From assembly GCA_943372215.1 (NCBI GenBank), contig CALRXU020000008.1:1-64000 (forward strand): a stretch of DNA of 64,000 nucleotides. Reading direction: 5' to 3'. Numbering within the stretch: the stretch's first letter is position 1; the number at the start of each line of letters is the position of its first letter. This document shows, in pieces, positions 22,972 through 32,026 of the stretch. The notes beneath the pieces were generated by a model. It was given only the letters and a program-made list of their open reading frames with translations, had not been told where the DNA came from and did no database searches. Both the position numbers and the translations under genes were made by a program. The stretch comes from UBA6183 sp943372215. GTDB lineage: Bacteria > Bacteroidota > Bacteroidia > UKL13-3.

Positions 22972-23796
22972 TTATCGTTCAAGTGATATGTCGTTTTCAT
23001 GTTCTTGCCGAAGTGTTCTAATGTCGCTTAATGCTTTAATGGTGGTTCGGGTGTTGTTGGGAAGGGTATCAAGTGCTATTCCGAATCGAGAGAAGCGGAA
23101 TTTTATACCATCAGGGGTTACAATACCCTCTGGTCTGCCATTACGTTCATAGTGATGTAAATCTTGTTTTTGAAGCAGAGTTAAAAACGTCTGTTGTGTT
23201 GTCGCTTTTTTGAAGCTGTCCTGTACGGACTTCTCAATATGTGCTTTCTGTTCAAGACGTTTTTTCATGTATCCGCGAGCATGTGGTTCATATGGTTTAT
23301 CTGTTCCATGCTCGCATCCACTATGCTCAATCTGCGGATATTTTTGTTTATAATATTTCTGAAAAGAGACTTTAAGGGATTGCAGTTTCTCACGTGACAA
23401 CCGCATGGCTTTTCCGGTATACAACGCTGTGCCAGATACGCAATAGTGAAAATGTAGATGGTCTTTATCACGATGAACAGCACCAACAAAGATGCCCTGT
23501 GGGCCTCGTAGTTGAATATATGCGTGAGCCAGGTCATTGAGTATTTCAGGAGTGATATTGTTTGTGTCTCGGTTACTGAAAGAAATGATTTCATGCGTGA
23601 GATATATCTGATCCTTTCGTATGTGCGCACGGTATGATTCATTTTTCAGAAATTCCTTAGTCCAATCTTTCAGGGTATCTGTACGCAGGTTATGGGTGAA
23701 TACTTGGGGCGTTTGGTTTTTATGCGGTTTGAGAATGTACCGAATAAGGTTTGCGTAACTTGGGTCATGTCGAGACAGTATCTTAATGACTGCCAT
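22972..23796 (-). CDS. Relaxase / mobilization nuclease
   Basis: A 274-aa protein. The histidine cluster H108-x4-H113-x-H115-x-H117 (VHRDKDHLHFHYCVSG) is the metal-binding HxDxxHxHxH-type motif of relaxases in the MobA/VirD2-like (MOB-P-like) group. Tyrosines in YANLIRYIL (14, 20) are candidates for the nucleophile that nicks oriT. The protein would nick and lead the transfer strand. It is shorter than many relaxases but appears to hold the whole nuclease domain. The accessory gene precedes it by 5 bp and the coupling protein lies just upstream of that. Its likely target is the structured region at 11.84-12.58 kb, or a site near its own operon. Confidence 0.85.
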   Translation of the reverse strand: MAVIKILSRHDPSYANLIRYILKPHKNQTPQVFTHNLRTDTLKDWTKEFLKNESYRAHIRKDQIYLTHEIISFSNRDTNNITPEILNDLAHAYIQLRGPQGIFVGAVHRDKDHLHFHYCVSGTALYTGKAMRLSREKLQSLKVSFQKYYKQKYPQIEHSGCEHGTDKPYEPHARGYMKKRLEQKAHIEKSVQDSFKKATTQQTFLTLLQKQDLHHYERNGRPEGIVTPDGIKFRFSRFGIALDTLPNNTRTTIKALSDIRTLRQEHENDISLER

Positions 23797-23801
23797 ATCT
23801 G

Positions 23802-24221
23802 TCAGTGTGCGTCTATATACGCACGAAGTTTTGTTTCAATGTCGAGGTACTGATTAAGAATCGGTCGGGGAATGAGGTCGTGGGATGCAGAGATGGTGAC
23901 AGAAAGGCTTTGTATTACGTGAATAAGTTCTGTTTCATCGGGGATACGTTGCTTTTTATTGGCAACTGCAAGAAGTAACGCCTTTGTAAATGACGGGAGA
24001 GTCATGTTCGGTTCAGTGGGTATATGCCGTATGAGGCTATATTCTTTTTGGGTCAGGGAAATGCGTATATCCTTTTTTAATCCCTTATGATTTTCAGCCC
24101 ATTGTTTCTTGTAGAGCCTGCGATATTCTTTTTTGGCGTGGGTAATTTGTGCTTCATCCATATCAAGCACACCCTGCTCTTTGAGGTATTGATACAGGAG
24201 TTTACTGCGTATCGGTTTCAT
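23802..24221 (-). CDS. Mobilization accessory (MobC-like) protein
   Basis: A 139-aa basic protein. The start is placed at 24221 (MKPIRSKLL), which overlaps the coupling-protein stop by 20 bp; 24245 is an alternative. The segment DIRISLTQKEYSLIRH followed by helices resembles the ribbon-helix-helix and C-terminal helix layout of MobC/relaxosome accessory proteins, which steer the relaxase to oriT and often repress the operon. Its place immediately upstream of the relaxase supports this. Confidence 0.65.
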   Translation of the reverse strand: MKPIRSKLLYQYLKEQGVLDMDEAQITHAKKEYRRLYKKQWAENHKGLKKDIRISLTQKEYSLIRHIPTEPNMTLPSFTKALLLAVANKKQRIPDETELIHVIQSLSVTISASHDLIPRPILNQYLDIETKLRAYIDAH

Positions 24222-25689
24222 ACTCTTCGGTATTGTCCATTCCAATGATTGGAATAGTGGTGAATGGAATGATATTTTGTTTCTCGGGTGGTGGAAGTTT
24301 CGCGTATGATGAGAACTGCATACGTTTATAATATGGCTTCATGTGGGTGTAAATCGCTCGGTGTGATCCGCAAAAAAGCAGGGCTTTATCTTTAGCCATT
24401 GTGCGTATTTCATCTTCGGTTAAAAGAACTCGTGTTTGCGTGTTTCCTTTCTCGTCTTCAAAGTCTCGCTTGCCGAGCATGGCAGAAAGTTCATTACACG
24501 TATCTAAGGGCTGTCCAGGGAAGTAGAGTCGTGAAAAACAGTTTGCCTTAATAGCTTCTGCTTCGTTCTTGTTATACAAACTAATGAGTTGGTTAAAATC
24601 TTGAACAACTAACATCAAACCGCACATCCATTTTCTTAAATTGGCACAGGCAATATTTAATGTGGTGGGCAGATACAGGGAGCTTGCTTCGTCTAAAATC
24701 ATGAAGATTCCACGTGTTCCTTTTGGGGGGATTGGAGACCCCATGATGTGATTGAAAAATTGCAAAAAGAACGTAGATGAAATGCTGGTGTAATATGCCA
24801 TATCTGAAACTTTGTTCATGACGTAGAGTACTGTCTTTTCTTTGCGGAAAGCATCAAAATCAATGGTATCAAAGGATGTAACGGTTTGTATGGATTCATC
24901 CGCAAACAACATCAGAGCCGACCGACAGGTGGCAATGATGTTGCTCATGACTTTTTTATCTGTTCTCAGGAAGTTTTTGTATTCACGGAGAATAAAAGGG
25001 TCATTGCATTCGGCCACTAGTTGGTCAACAAATTCAGGATTGCCTTGGTATGAATCCACCAGATGTTTTACGCAGGTAAATGTGTGGTATTTTGTGTCCT
25101 GCTTTTTCAGGATCATGATGCACAAGGCGATAAAGGAAATCGCTTGGCTATTCCAAAATTCTTCGCTTCCACCCTTGCCCATTTTGCCTTGCACAAAGGT
25201 GGTGGCCACTTTGTATATTTCTGGATTTGTTGTTACTCGCGCTAATGGATTATATCCATCTGACATCTCAGGTTTGGCAAAATGTAATACCGTAATCTTG
25301 TAGCCAATGCTGGCTAGATACCCGACTGTTTTCTCATACAGTTCACCGGAGGGGTCATGTATGCACATGGACTGATTCGATTTTCCAAGGGTATATATTG
25401 TTGGAATAATTACCGTTGAGCTTTTACCGCTCCCACTGCCACCAATGATAAGTGAATGGAGGTGCGAAGATGACAGGCTTAGTGATTTTGTTCCAGAAAG
25501 ACAGAAGCCTTTGTTGTGTATGCGTAATACTTCAGAAGGGGACAGAAAGGTCGCATCATACCCTTCTTTTTTGGGGGATTGGTTTTGAATCAGGCTTTCA
25601 ACTGATTCATACAGGTACATGAGAAATGACAGGAGACTTTGGACTATGACAGTGTTAGCCTCCTTAAGGAAAATAAGGAGTGATTTCAT
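24202..25689 (-). CDS. Type IV coupling protein (VirD4/TraG family)
   Basis: A 495-aa protein. It has a short N-terminal membrane segment (about 12-30), Walker A GGSGSGKS (83-90) in LIIGGSGSGKSSTVIIPTI, the following CIHDPSGELYEKT typical of VirD4 (where TraG has DxKGE), and Walker B GIFMILDEASSLYLP (about 325-340). The C-terminus contains the CNELSAMLGKRDFEDEKG region and a late RLYFPGQ motif. The family is hexameric at the inner membrane and connects the relaxase-DNA complex to a type IV secretion channel. No channel genes occur in the window, so it must use a resident system. A 40-aa membrane peptide gene lies 16 bp upstream. Confidence 0.87.
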   Translation of the reverse strand: MKSLLIFLKEANTVIVQSLLSFLMYLYESVESLIQNQSPKKEGYDATFLSPSEVLRIHNKGFCLSGTKSLSLSSSHLHSLIIGGSGSGKSSTVIIPTIYTLGKSNQSMCIHDPSGELYEKTVGYLASIGYKITVLHFAKPEMSDGYNPLARVTTNPEIYKVATTFVQGKMGKGGSEEFWNSQAISFIALCIMILKKQDTKYHTFTCVKHLVDSYQGNPEFVDQLVAECNDPFILREYKNFLRTDKKVMSNIIATCRSALMLFADESIQTVTSFDTIDFDAFRKEKTVLYVMNKVSDMAYYTSISSTFFLQFFNHIMGSPIPPKGTRGIFMILDEASSLYLPTTLNIACANLRKWMCGLMLVVQDFNQLISLYNKNEAEAIKANCFSRLYFPGQPLDTCNELSAMLGKRDFEDEKGNTQTRVLLTEDEIRTMAKDKALLFCGSHRAIYTHMKPYYKRMQFSSYAKLPPPEKQNIIPFTTIPIIGMDNTEEYETDTQ

Positions 25690-25705
25690 ATTGAGGAGAT
25701 TGAGA

Positions 25706-25828
25706 TTAGTGTTTGTCGAGTGCGCTTTTGAGGGCTTTTACGAAGCCGAGGGTCATTTCACAAATGAGTTCTAATGCGCTGAGGATAAGAAGTAGTGAAT
25801 ATTTTAGGATTTGACCTACGATTTTCAT
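25706..25828 (-). CDS. 40-aa membrane peptide at the head of the mobilization operon
   Basis: The peptide MKIVGQILKYSLLLILSALE followed by LICEMTLGFVKALKSALDKH is one hydrophobic helix with a basic C-terminus. It begins the minus-strand run that continues into the coupling protein 16 bp later. No family is recognised; it is supported by spacing and amphipathic membrane character. Confidence 0.5.
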   Translation of the reverse strand: MKIVGQILKYSLLLILSALELICEMTLGFVKALKSALDKH

Positions 25829-25877
25829 GTGTAGGGAATTAAAATTTAAATGGAGAGGCAAACGAGAAATTGAAGTT

Positions 25878-25906
25878 TGCCATTGGAAGTACGGCTATAC
25901 TTTCAA
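25878..25906 (+). promoter_or_regulatory. Possible Bacteroidetes-type promoter of the HEPN-like gene
   Basis: TTTG at about 25880 and TACTTTC at about 25900, spaced near the -33/-7 distance used in Bacteroidetes (TTTG and TAnnTTTG). It lies 60 bp upstream of the start at 25964. It is a weak match with one deviation in the -7 box. Confidence 0.3.
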
Positions 25907-25963
25907 TTTTTATGCCAGAAAACAAATTCCGTCAAAAAAAAATTCACGTAGCAAGAATGAGAA

Positions 25964-27388
25964 ATGAATACAATTAATTTGTTAAACTTAAACCACTGCG
26001 GTATGTCTAAAATATGTTCTCTCTTTATTAAATTTAATTTTGAAGATTTTGTTTCGAAATATACAGATGCCCATCTTTATAGCGGGCAATTTGAAGCAGA
26101 ACTCATGGATGAAGATGAATTTTTCAATCTAAGGGTATATTACGAGCCACATATAATGTTAGAACTCGTCATGGCGAGATTGATACAAATTAGGGACTAT
26201 GTTAATTTTGGCAGGAAGATTACAGTAGTTGAATGCAGTAAGGACGAGCATATTATAACCGTTGATTTCACTCACGCGAGGCTATTAAATTTAACATCTA
26301 GTAGCAAGAATTATCGTCATAATAAGAAGTTTTTTGATATCCACATCGATCGAGTGCGAATAACCCGCTCTAGTAACGATGGATTAAACCTGTGCGAGTT
26401 TTATCTGAACGATTCAGCATATAGGCCAATTCGTGATATATATGGTCTACTTTATCCTGCCAATGTAGATAAAACTCAATATACTATAACAAAGCCACGT
26501 CAATATTGGATTAAGGCATTAGGGATTGAGTTTAATATCAATTATGATTTTGCAACTACTGATAGTCGATTATCTAATGTTGCCACAATTACAAAGAAAC
26601 TCAGACTTTATGTTCGCACAAATAACAAATCCAGTGATGAGATATTTGCTATTGTGGATATAATTTGTTCCGCGCTTACCTTTTGGACACACGAGAAGAT
26701 TGATTATACCAGTGGAAGATATTTTGGTAATGGAACTAGTGTCGTTGATGCAAAGTGCCTTACACCTAGCCCTCAATCAAACTATTTGGATAGTTTTTTT
26801 ACTCATGGGTATCACAAAGACGCTATCAAGTTCCTCAAAACGGTAGACTATGAACAGTTTCAAAAGTATGATGGCATTCTAATCACATTAATAGATAGAT
26901 ATAATCTTACTGAACAACTAACCGGAGAAAGTAAGTTTTTGACGTTGTATAGCATTCTTGAGCAACTAAAGGAAAAATTCACAAAAGGAAAATCTTCAAG
27001 AGAAAAATTTGAATTTAGTGTAACAAACGCTGAATTGAATAAGGTTCTTTCCGAAGGTCTTGAGCCTATTCTGAAGTTAGTAAGAAAAAATGATCGCCTA
27101 ATTTTACAAAAACAAATATCAAATGTGCGTCATGATTTAAAATATAAACCTATGGTGCATCAATTTGATCACCTATTAAATGAAAATAAGGTTCCAAAAG
27201 GTGAATGGAGAAACAAGTTTGAGAGTATAGTAAGATTTAGAAATAAGGTAGTACATGGTACTTATAACCTAAGTGATGAAAAGAAAATCCTAGAGTACAA
27301 TGACGCATTGCGTTACTTGATTGGTTTTTTACTTCTAAAAATAGTTGGGGTTAAGAGTATTAAGTTCATAAATTTCCATTCTTTTTAA
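25964..27388 (+). CDS. HEPN-domain protein, candidate RNase/abortive-infection cargo
   Basis: A 474-aa protein. The N-terminal 240 residues are beta-rich and unrecognised. The C-terminal 200 residues are helical and contain RNKVVHG (R426-H431), which fits the Rx4-6H motif of HEPN RNases, within an ESIVRFRNKVVHGTY segment typical of HEPN-like families. The layout recalls ApeA-type antiphage proteins, a beta-rich N-terminal region followed by HEPN. The family link is my impression, not a search result. It lies alone on the plus strand just upstream of the mobilization operon, pointing the other way, as expected of cargo. Confidence 0.6.
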   Translation: MNTINLLNLNHCGMSKICSLFIKFNFEDFVSKYTDAHLYSGQFEAELMDEDEFFNLRVYYEPHIMLELVMARLIQIRDYVNFGRKITVVECSKDEHIITVDFTHARLLNLTSSSKNYRHNKKFFDIHIDRVRITRSSNDGLNLCEFYLNDSAYRPIRDIYGLLYPANVDKTQYTITKPRQYWIKALGIEFNINYDFATTDSRLSNVATITKKLRLYVRTNNKSSDEIFAIVDIICSALTFWTHEKIDYTSGRYFGNGTSVVDAKCLTPSPQSNYLDSFFTHGYHKDAIKFLKTVDYEQFQKYDGILITLIDRYNLTEQLTGESKFLTLYSILEQLKEKFTKGKSSREKFEFSVTNAELNKVLSEGLEPILKLVRKNDRLILQKQISNVRHDLKYKPMVHQFDHLLNENKVPKGEWRNKFESIVRFRNKVVHGTYNLSDEKKILEYNDALRYLIGFLLLKIVGVKSIKFINFHSF

Positions 27389-27663
27389 ATCAATCTCAAA
27401 TTACTTATAGCTTTTGTACAACTTGCTAATCCGTAAGTGTTTTACCTTTGCTCCGATTTATTTATAGATTTTTTCTTTAGTGCTTTTTCCTTAACTATTG
27501 TGGGTGTGGTTGGGTAAACAGATTCAAGTTTTTTTTAACTTGGATTGTTTTTTCTTAGTGTGGGTAGTTTTTTAGTATTCATCTCATTGGTGATTAGTAA
27601 ATTGATTTTATAAGTGGGTATCCCCATAAAGAAACGTGGCTATCAACCATAAAAACAAAGGGA

Positions 27664-28992
27664 TCAATACCCAGATCCGTTATATATCAGCCCTGTCAAA
27701 CTTCCACCAGTTTGAGTAAAATGGGCATTTTCACAATGAACGTTTCCTTTAATAAGCCCCAAGTTGTTTACAGAAGATCCTGACTTCATGATTAAATTAC
27801 CCTTTATAATAACATCAGCTCCTAATGTAACGGACACTCCCGATTCTATGGTTACATCACCTTCAAACCTCCCGCTGATTGTTCCGCTTGTGCGGATAAC
27901 ATTTGGTGATGATCCATTGTTAGTTTGGCTGCTTGCTATACCTCCAGAGGGAGGGCAGTTAATGCAAATCGGCTCAAGTTTTTGAATCGTGTTTGGTTGT
28001 TGGTCATTATCACTAGTTGCGCTTACAGGAGGATCATTAATTTTATATCGTATTTGGTTATCATTCTCCTCTGTGCTTTGTTTTGCCGTTTCTTGTATGG
28101 GAACCTCTTCCCATATATCATTTTGAGTAGGTTCGGCATATGTTGGTTCAACATATTCTTGTTTATTTTGCGTAGGTGTAGTAGCCTCTGGTCGAGCTTG
28201 TTCAGGACTGTTAATATCATGCAATCTTAATCCCTCTTGCTTTAAACGTTCTTCATGAGTTTTTGCTACTGGCTCTCGCGTTATAAAATATGTTAAACCT
28301 GAAATTAAAAGAAAAAAGCCAATGATGGCCGCCCATACTCCTTGATTACTTGTGTCTTGTTTATGTACTTTATTTTCAACCTTTACTTCTGGTTTCTTCT
28401 GCGGCTCTCTTTTAAAAGATACTGAAGTAACGAATTGCTGAGGCGGATCGATGACTTCCAATCTCGGATAGCTTGTTGCAATATTATCAGTATAGTTCTG
28501 TGTTCTGTTGTAATCAGGCGAAACCCCAAGCCCAGGAAGTAACTTCTGTATGTCATATTCAATAGGGATATTAATATCCAAGTCTGGAATCAATAGCATA
28601 TCTGCTTCTTTATTTCGACTATAAGTAACCATTCCTTTAAATACTCTTTGTGGTTTAGCCATCTTATGAGTCCAAGGAAATTTTTCCCATAACTCTTCAT
28701 ATTTATCATTAGAAATAACGCAAGCATTCTCATTATCTGCCGCTGCAACGATAAACCCATCGGCTCGGCTACTTCCCGGCACTATTTGATACTTATCTCC
28801 CGTTAAAGCTATTTTAACATAATCTTTCTCGCCTTGTTCTTTTATAAGATAATGAATATTGGCATCAAAATAGCAAACATAATCATCACCCCTTCTTCTA
28901 AGTTCATGACACAGGGTTAAAAGAATTGCCTGAAGAACGACCTTATGTCGTTTCATTTGACAAACGTTATTTCCATCGAGAAAGTACAACAT
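27664..28992 (-). CDS. NYN/PIN-like nuclease joined by a membrane helix to a bactofilin-like beta-helix
   Basis: A 442-aa protein with three parts. Residues 1-110 form a PIN/NYN-like RNase domain: LDGNNV (D6), YFDANIHYLI (D43), SRADGFIVAAADNENACVISNDKYEEL (D78, D86, D96), the acidic set expected for metal-dependent cleavage. Residues about 219-237 (VWAAIIGFFLLISGLTYFI) form one membrane helix. Residues about 368-442 are short beta turns in register (SGRFEGDVTIESG, VTLGADVIIKGNL, MKSGSSVNNLGLIKGNVHC), the rhythm of bactofilin-type polymer-forming beta-helices. A P/Q/E-rich spacer links the last two. The nuclease would be cytoplasmic and the beta-helix on the other face. I know of no family with this fusion. 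The gene is divergent from 29074-29430. Confidence 0.65.
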   Translation of the reverse strand: MLYFLDGNNVCQMKRHKVVLQAILLTLCHELRRRGDDYVCYFDANIHYLIKEQGEKDYVKIALTGDKYQIVPGSSRADGFIVAAADNENACVISNDKYEELWEKFPWTHKMAKPQRVFKGMVTYSRNKEADMLLIPDLDINIPIEYDIQKLLPGLGVSPDYNRTQNYTDNIATSYPRLEVIDPPQQFVTSVSFKREPQKKPEVKVENKVHKQDTSNQGVWAAIIGFFLLISGLTYFITREPVAKTHEERLKQEGLRLHDINSPEQARPEATTPTQNKQEYVEPTYAEPTQNDIWEEVPIQETAKQSTEENDNQIRYKINDPPVSATSDNDQQPNTIQKLEPICINCPPSGGIASSQTNNGSSPNVIRTSGTISGRFEGDVTIESGVSVTLGADVIIKGNLIMKSGSSVNNLGLIKGNVHCENAHFTQTGGSLTGLIYNGSGY

Positions 28993-29073
28993 AGCTAGAG
29001 CATTAAGCTGGTATCTTCTGACCGATATTTTAAAAATTTATTCTAATATACAAAGTTTACTTAATCTGATACA

Positions 29074-29430
29074 ATGTTAGGTATAAATCCTATGAATTTT
29101 CTCGAGAACAAAATGGAAGGCAAATCAGATGTGAAGTTTTATACTTCATCTGAAGATTTTGATGACCAAGATAGCCCTTTATTTAAACTACGCCTACTAG
29201 AAGGGCATGAAATCCCTGTTAGTCTTATAGATACGAGTATCAACTCAACTATAGGTGTTGTGTCAGGGACTGTTTTAGAGGGAACATTGGATAAAGGAAT
29301 TGAATTGGGCAAACCAATTTATTTCAATAACGGACAATTCCACACATCAAAATTAATCGGTGCCTTTACGAAAAACGATAAAGAATTCATTAAAACAGAA
29401 ACAACTACATACCAATTTTCATTGCTTTAA
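29074..29430 (+). CDS. Hypothetical protein divergent to the NYN-bactofilin gene
   Basis: A 118-aa, beta-rich, acidic protein with no recognised motif. ATGs at 29074 and 29092 are both possible starts. It shares an 81-bp divergent promoter region with the nuclease/beta-helix gene, so the two may be one functional unit. GVVSGTVLEGTLDKGIELGKPIYF suggests a small beta-barrel. Function unknown. Confidence 0.5.
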   Translation: MLGINPMNFLENKMEGKSDVKFYTSSEDFDDQDSPLFKLRLLEGHEIPVSLIDTSINSTIGVVSGTVLEGTLDKGIELGKPIYFNNGQFHTSKLIGAFTKNDKEFIKTETTTYQFSLL

Positions 29431-29451
29431 TTACCTTAAAGGTTGCGCGCG

Positions 29452-29508
29452 CAAGATAGCGTGTCCTTCCATAGACTGTTGTCTTTATGTTCATGCCACG
29501 CGATCTTG
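29452..29508. repeat. Inverted repeat in a GC-rich island
   Basis: CAAGATAGCGTG (29452-29463) and CACGCGATCTTG (29497-29508) pair with one mismatch, next to GGTTGCGCGCGCAA. The stretch 29440-29530 is clearly more GC-rich than its surroundings and has no gene. It could be a terminator for the gene ending at 29430, or a trace of insertion. Confidence 0.55.
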
Positions 29509-29533
29509 TCGGAGGAAAGCCCCCGAACCCCCT

Positions 29534-30442
29534 CTACGATTCTTTTGAATTTCGGAGGTTAATTAATGCTCTTTTAACGGCATAATCAACGGCATTCTTA
29601 TTTGTAAAACCGTATGCTGATTTAAATGATTTGCTGAAGTTTCTAACTCGTAGTAGATGAAAATTACAAACGAGCAATGCCTTCCAATTTAAATACCGTA
29701 CAAGTTTTGGATTTTGATAAATTCTAAAAGATAGCTGAATAAATAATGTTTCATATAACATTATCAAAGCCATCGCATACATAATCGGCAGACAAGAAAG
29801 GGATAGAAATACTGGTAGAAAAAACACTTTTAGTGTTTGAATGTTCGAAAATTTTTCAAAATCCTGAGTAATTTTAAAGATAAAGTAGAATAAAAGGACA
29901 TAGCCTACAATGCTAAGAGTTGTGTTGAGAAATTTTCTCGTAACAGTGTATTTCTCATTGTCTTTATATTCGTGATGACCTTCAGCCATTGCCTTCACAC
30001 CTCCAATAATAAATAAGACAGGTACAAGAATGAGTTCAACAAATAAACTAAATGAATAAAAGTTGACGATAAACTCAATCAAGACTGCAATTTTAATTGT
30101 ATCTATGATGAATTTCTTAAAGAATCGTTCATCATTGTTGATTTTATTTACATTCAAATGCAATATAAACCCACCTCCCAGAAACCACAAAAGTGTTTCT
30201 TTTAGCATAGAAGTATCCCAGTAACCAACCTTGTACATGGCATAAACAATAAACGCAACATAAACAATCATAGCCACTACGGAATAAAATATCTTTTTCT
30301 GGAAGAATGATTTGATAACGGCATAGAAAGACCTTCGTACTTCTGACCCTGAAAAAAGCCAACTTAAAATGATTATCATCCAAATGATAATGGATAGCTC
30401 TCGGTTATTAAAAGTGGATTTTATGAAATCCATAATTATCAT
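29534..30442 (-). CDS. Polytopic membrane protein of unknown function
   Basis: A 302-aa protein with six or seven membrane segments. Landmarks are IIIWMIIILSWLF near the start, IFYSVVAMIVYVAFIVYAMY, a long run from about 113 to 150, and VFFLPVFLSLSCLPIMYAMALIMLYE near 210-240. It ends in a basic cytoplasmic tail with FSKSFKSAYGFTNKNAVDYAVKRAL. No family is recognised. It stands alone on the minus strand between unrelated plus-strand genes and is probably cargo. Confidence 0.55.
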   Translation of the reverse strand: MIIMDFIKSTFNNRELSIIIWMIIILSWLFSGSEVRRSFYAVIKSFFQKKIFYSVVAMIVYVAFIVYAMYKVGYWDTSMLKETLLWFLGGGFILHLNVNKINNDERFFKKFIIDTIKIAVLIEFIVNFYSFSLFVELILVPVLFIIGGVKAMAEGHHEYKDNEKYTVTRKFLNTTLSIVGYVLLFYFIFKITQDFEKFSNIQTLKVFFLPVFLSLSCLPIMYAMALIMLYETLFIQLSFRIYQNPKLVRYLNWKALLVCNFHLLRVRNFSKSFKSAYGFTNKNAVDYAVKRALINLRNSKES

Positions 30443-30791
30443 GATAGGTTAAACACTTAAGACTTTATTGCGCTTTTTAGCTAAAATACCGAAGAAATTT
30501 ATATGCCAATTGGCATGAACTACAGAAATCATACTTGCCATAGGAATTGGTTTTAGAGTGATGTTAGCCTTTGTATTTGAGTAGATTGGCTTTTGTTAAT
30601 GCAAGATATGAAAAGATTTTTAGCTTAAGATATATGTGAATAAATTACTTAATGATTGTGTTGTAAGAGATAAGTATACGCGAGATTTAACACCAATAGA
30701 CTTCGTTGCATGCTCCAAAACTAGATGAAATGGTTCAAAATCGGAGTAAGATATGTATTTTTGCTTATAGAAAATTTCTAGTATTTACTCA
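30443..30791. other. Intergenic region with palindrome and promoter-like boxes
   Basis: No gene. The perfect 14-bp palindrome ATGCCAATTGGCAT lies at 30503-30516. A Bacteroidetes-type -7 box TATTTTTG (30756-30763) lies 29 bp upstream of the gene at 30792, with TTCA in the -33 position at about 30733. Confidence 0.45.
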
Positions 30792-31844
30792 ATGGAAAAT
30801 TCTATCCTAGCTTCATATATTGAGTTAGCATCAATAATTTCTGCTACTGGGTTTGGCATTTTAGCAGCTGCGACTGAAACAAAAAATAGAGAAGGAAAAC
30901 TTACAAAATGGGGAATAATCGCAATATTAGGAATACTCATTTCAAGCTCAATTTCGTTTACACAGAATTATCTTAGTCAAGTAGAAGAAAATAAGAGATT
31001 TCAGGATGAGGTCTCTTTATTAAAGTCCATCATAAGCAAAACTGATTCTTCGACTATTACTCAACGACACATTCAGAAGCAGACTCAAGTATTTGCGAAC
31101 AAACTTAATTCTAGCATAAAAAACCAGAAGGAAATTTATAACAAAACAGATCAATTATTGAACCCGTTCTGGCCTTTCGCTGTGGGTTTTCAATTTAGCA
31201 TGAAGGTAAATCCGCCCACAAGAACATGGATTAAGGATAGGGATAGTTGCATTAATGGTGCCCCATCTCGATATTTACGGATGCTAAATGAAACAGAAAA
31301 AGGGGGACAGTCAGAAAGCTATTATCATGACGGATGGCATACCATTACTCCAAAATTGTGTGATTTTGAAGAAATATTTTCCCCTTTAGAAATTCATGTT
31401 AAGTTTTATTCCAAGAAGCCTAAAGTTAATTTGCTTTTTAATCAAGACAATTGTGATTTATATGTTGTAACAAATCCACAAAAGAAAAGACCATCTGATA
31501 CTCTCGAATATTCTGTATTCCCTTATCAAGAAATAGGTCAATATTTCTATTTTAAACAAGAAGATGGAAAAGATCTGTATGAAGTTGTTTGTCGCACGGA
31601 TATTGTTAAAGTTATTTCTAATACGGGTGTTCTAAAGAGTATTTCTGATTTAAAGAAAAGCTTTGTGGTTATTTACATTTCAACAAGACCACACTGTTTA
31701 TCTCCTTTTCTTGCTAGAGGTGAAATGAGACTACGTAGCTTTGAATTTTACTTTCCTCCTATTGAATCAAACGTACATGAAATGGAGGTACTAGATGATG
31801 GTGCTGGATATGGTGAAATACACTCTCTTAATAGATGGGAATGA
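30792..31844 (+). CDS. Membrane-anchored protein with coiled coil and soluble beta domain
   Basis: A 350-aa protein. Two membrane helices (about 8-28 and 39-60) are followed by a coiled-coil stretch (about 66-125, with VEENKRFQDEVSLLKSIISK and NSSIKNQKEIYNKTDQLL) and a 220-residue beta-rich domain. The layout of two helices, a coiled coil and a soluble domain recalls membrane sensors or effectors, but no family is recognised. It is a single gene flanked by opposite-strand neighbours, again cargo-like. Confidence 0.5.
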   Translation: MENSILASYIELASIISATGFGILAAATETKNREGKLTKWGIIAILGILISSSISFTQNYLSQVEENKRFQDEVSLLKSIISKTDSSTITQRHIQKQTQVFANKLNSSIKNQKEIYNKTDQLLNPFWPFAVGFQFSMKVNPPTRTWIKDRDSCINGAPSRYLRMLNETEKGGQSESYYHDGWHTITPKLCDFEEIFSPLEIHVKFYSKKPKVNLLFNQDNCDLYVVTNPQKKRPSDTLEYSVFPYQEIGQYFYFKQEDGKDLYEVVCRTDIVKVISNTGVLKSISDLKKSFVVIYISTRPHCLSPFLARGEMRLRSFEFYFPPIESNVHEMEVLDDGAGYGEIHSLNRWE

Positions 31845-32026
31845 TTATTGTTTATTGGAGGCGTATAGAATCGAGTTTTTAATTAAGAACCTCCATCGAT
31901 TTATGTTGACTTGCTTCCTGTTAGCATAGGTTTTTAGGTATTGGAAAATTTCGTTTTATCTTAATAAGTCAAATTTTTGTCTATATGAGTAGTATATCTA
32001 TTTTTGTTTGAAACATGTATTTTAAT

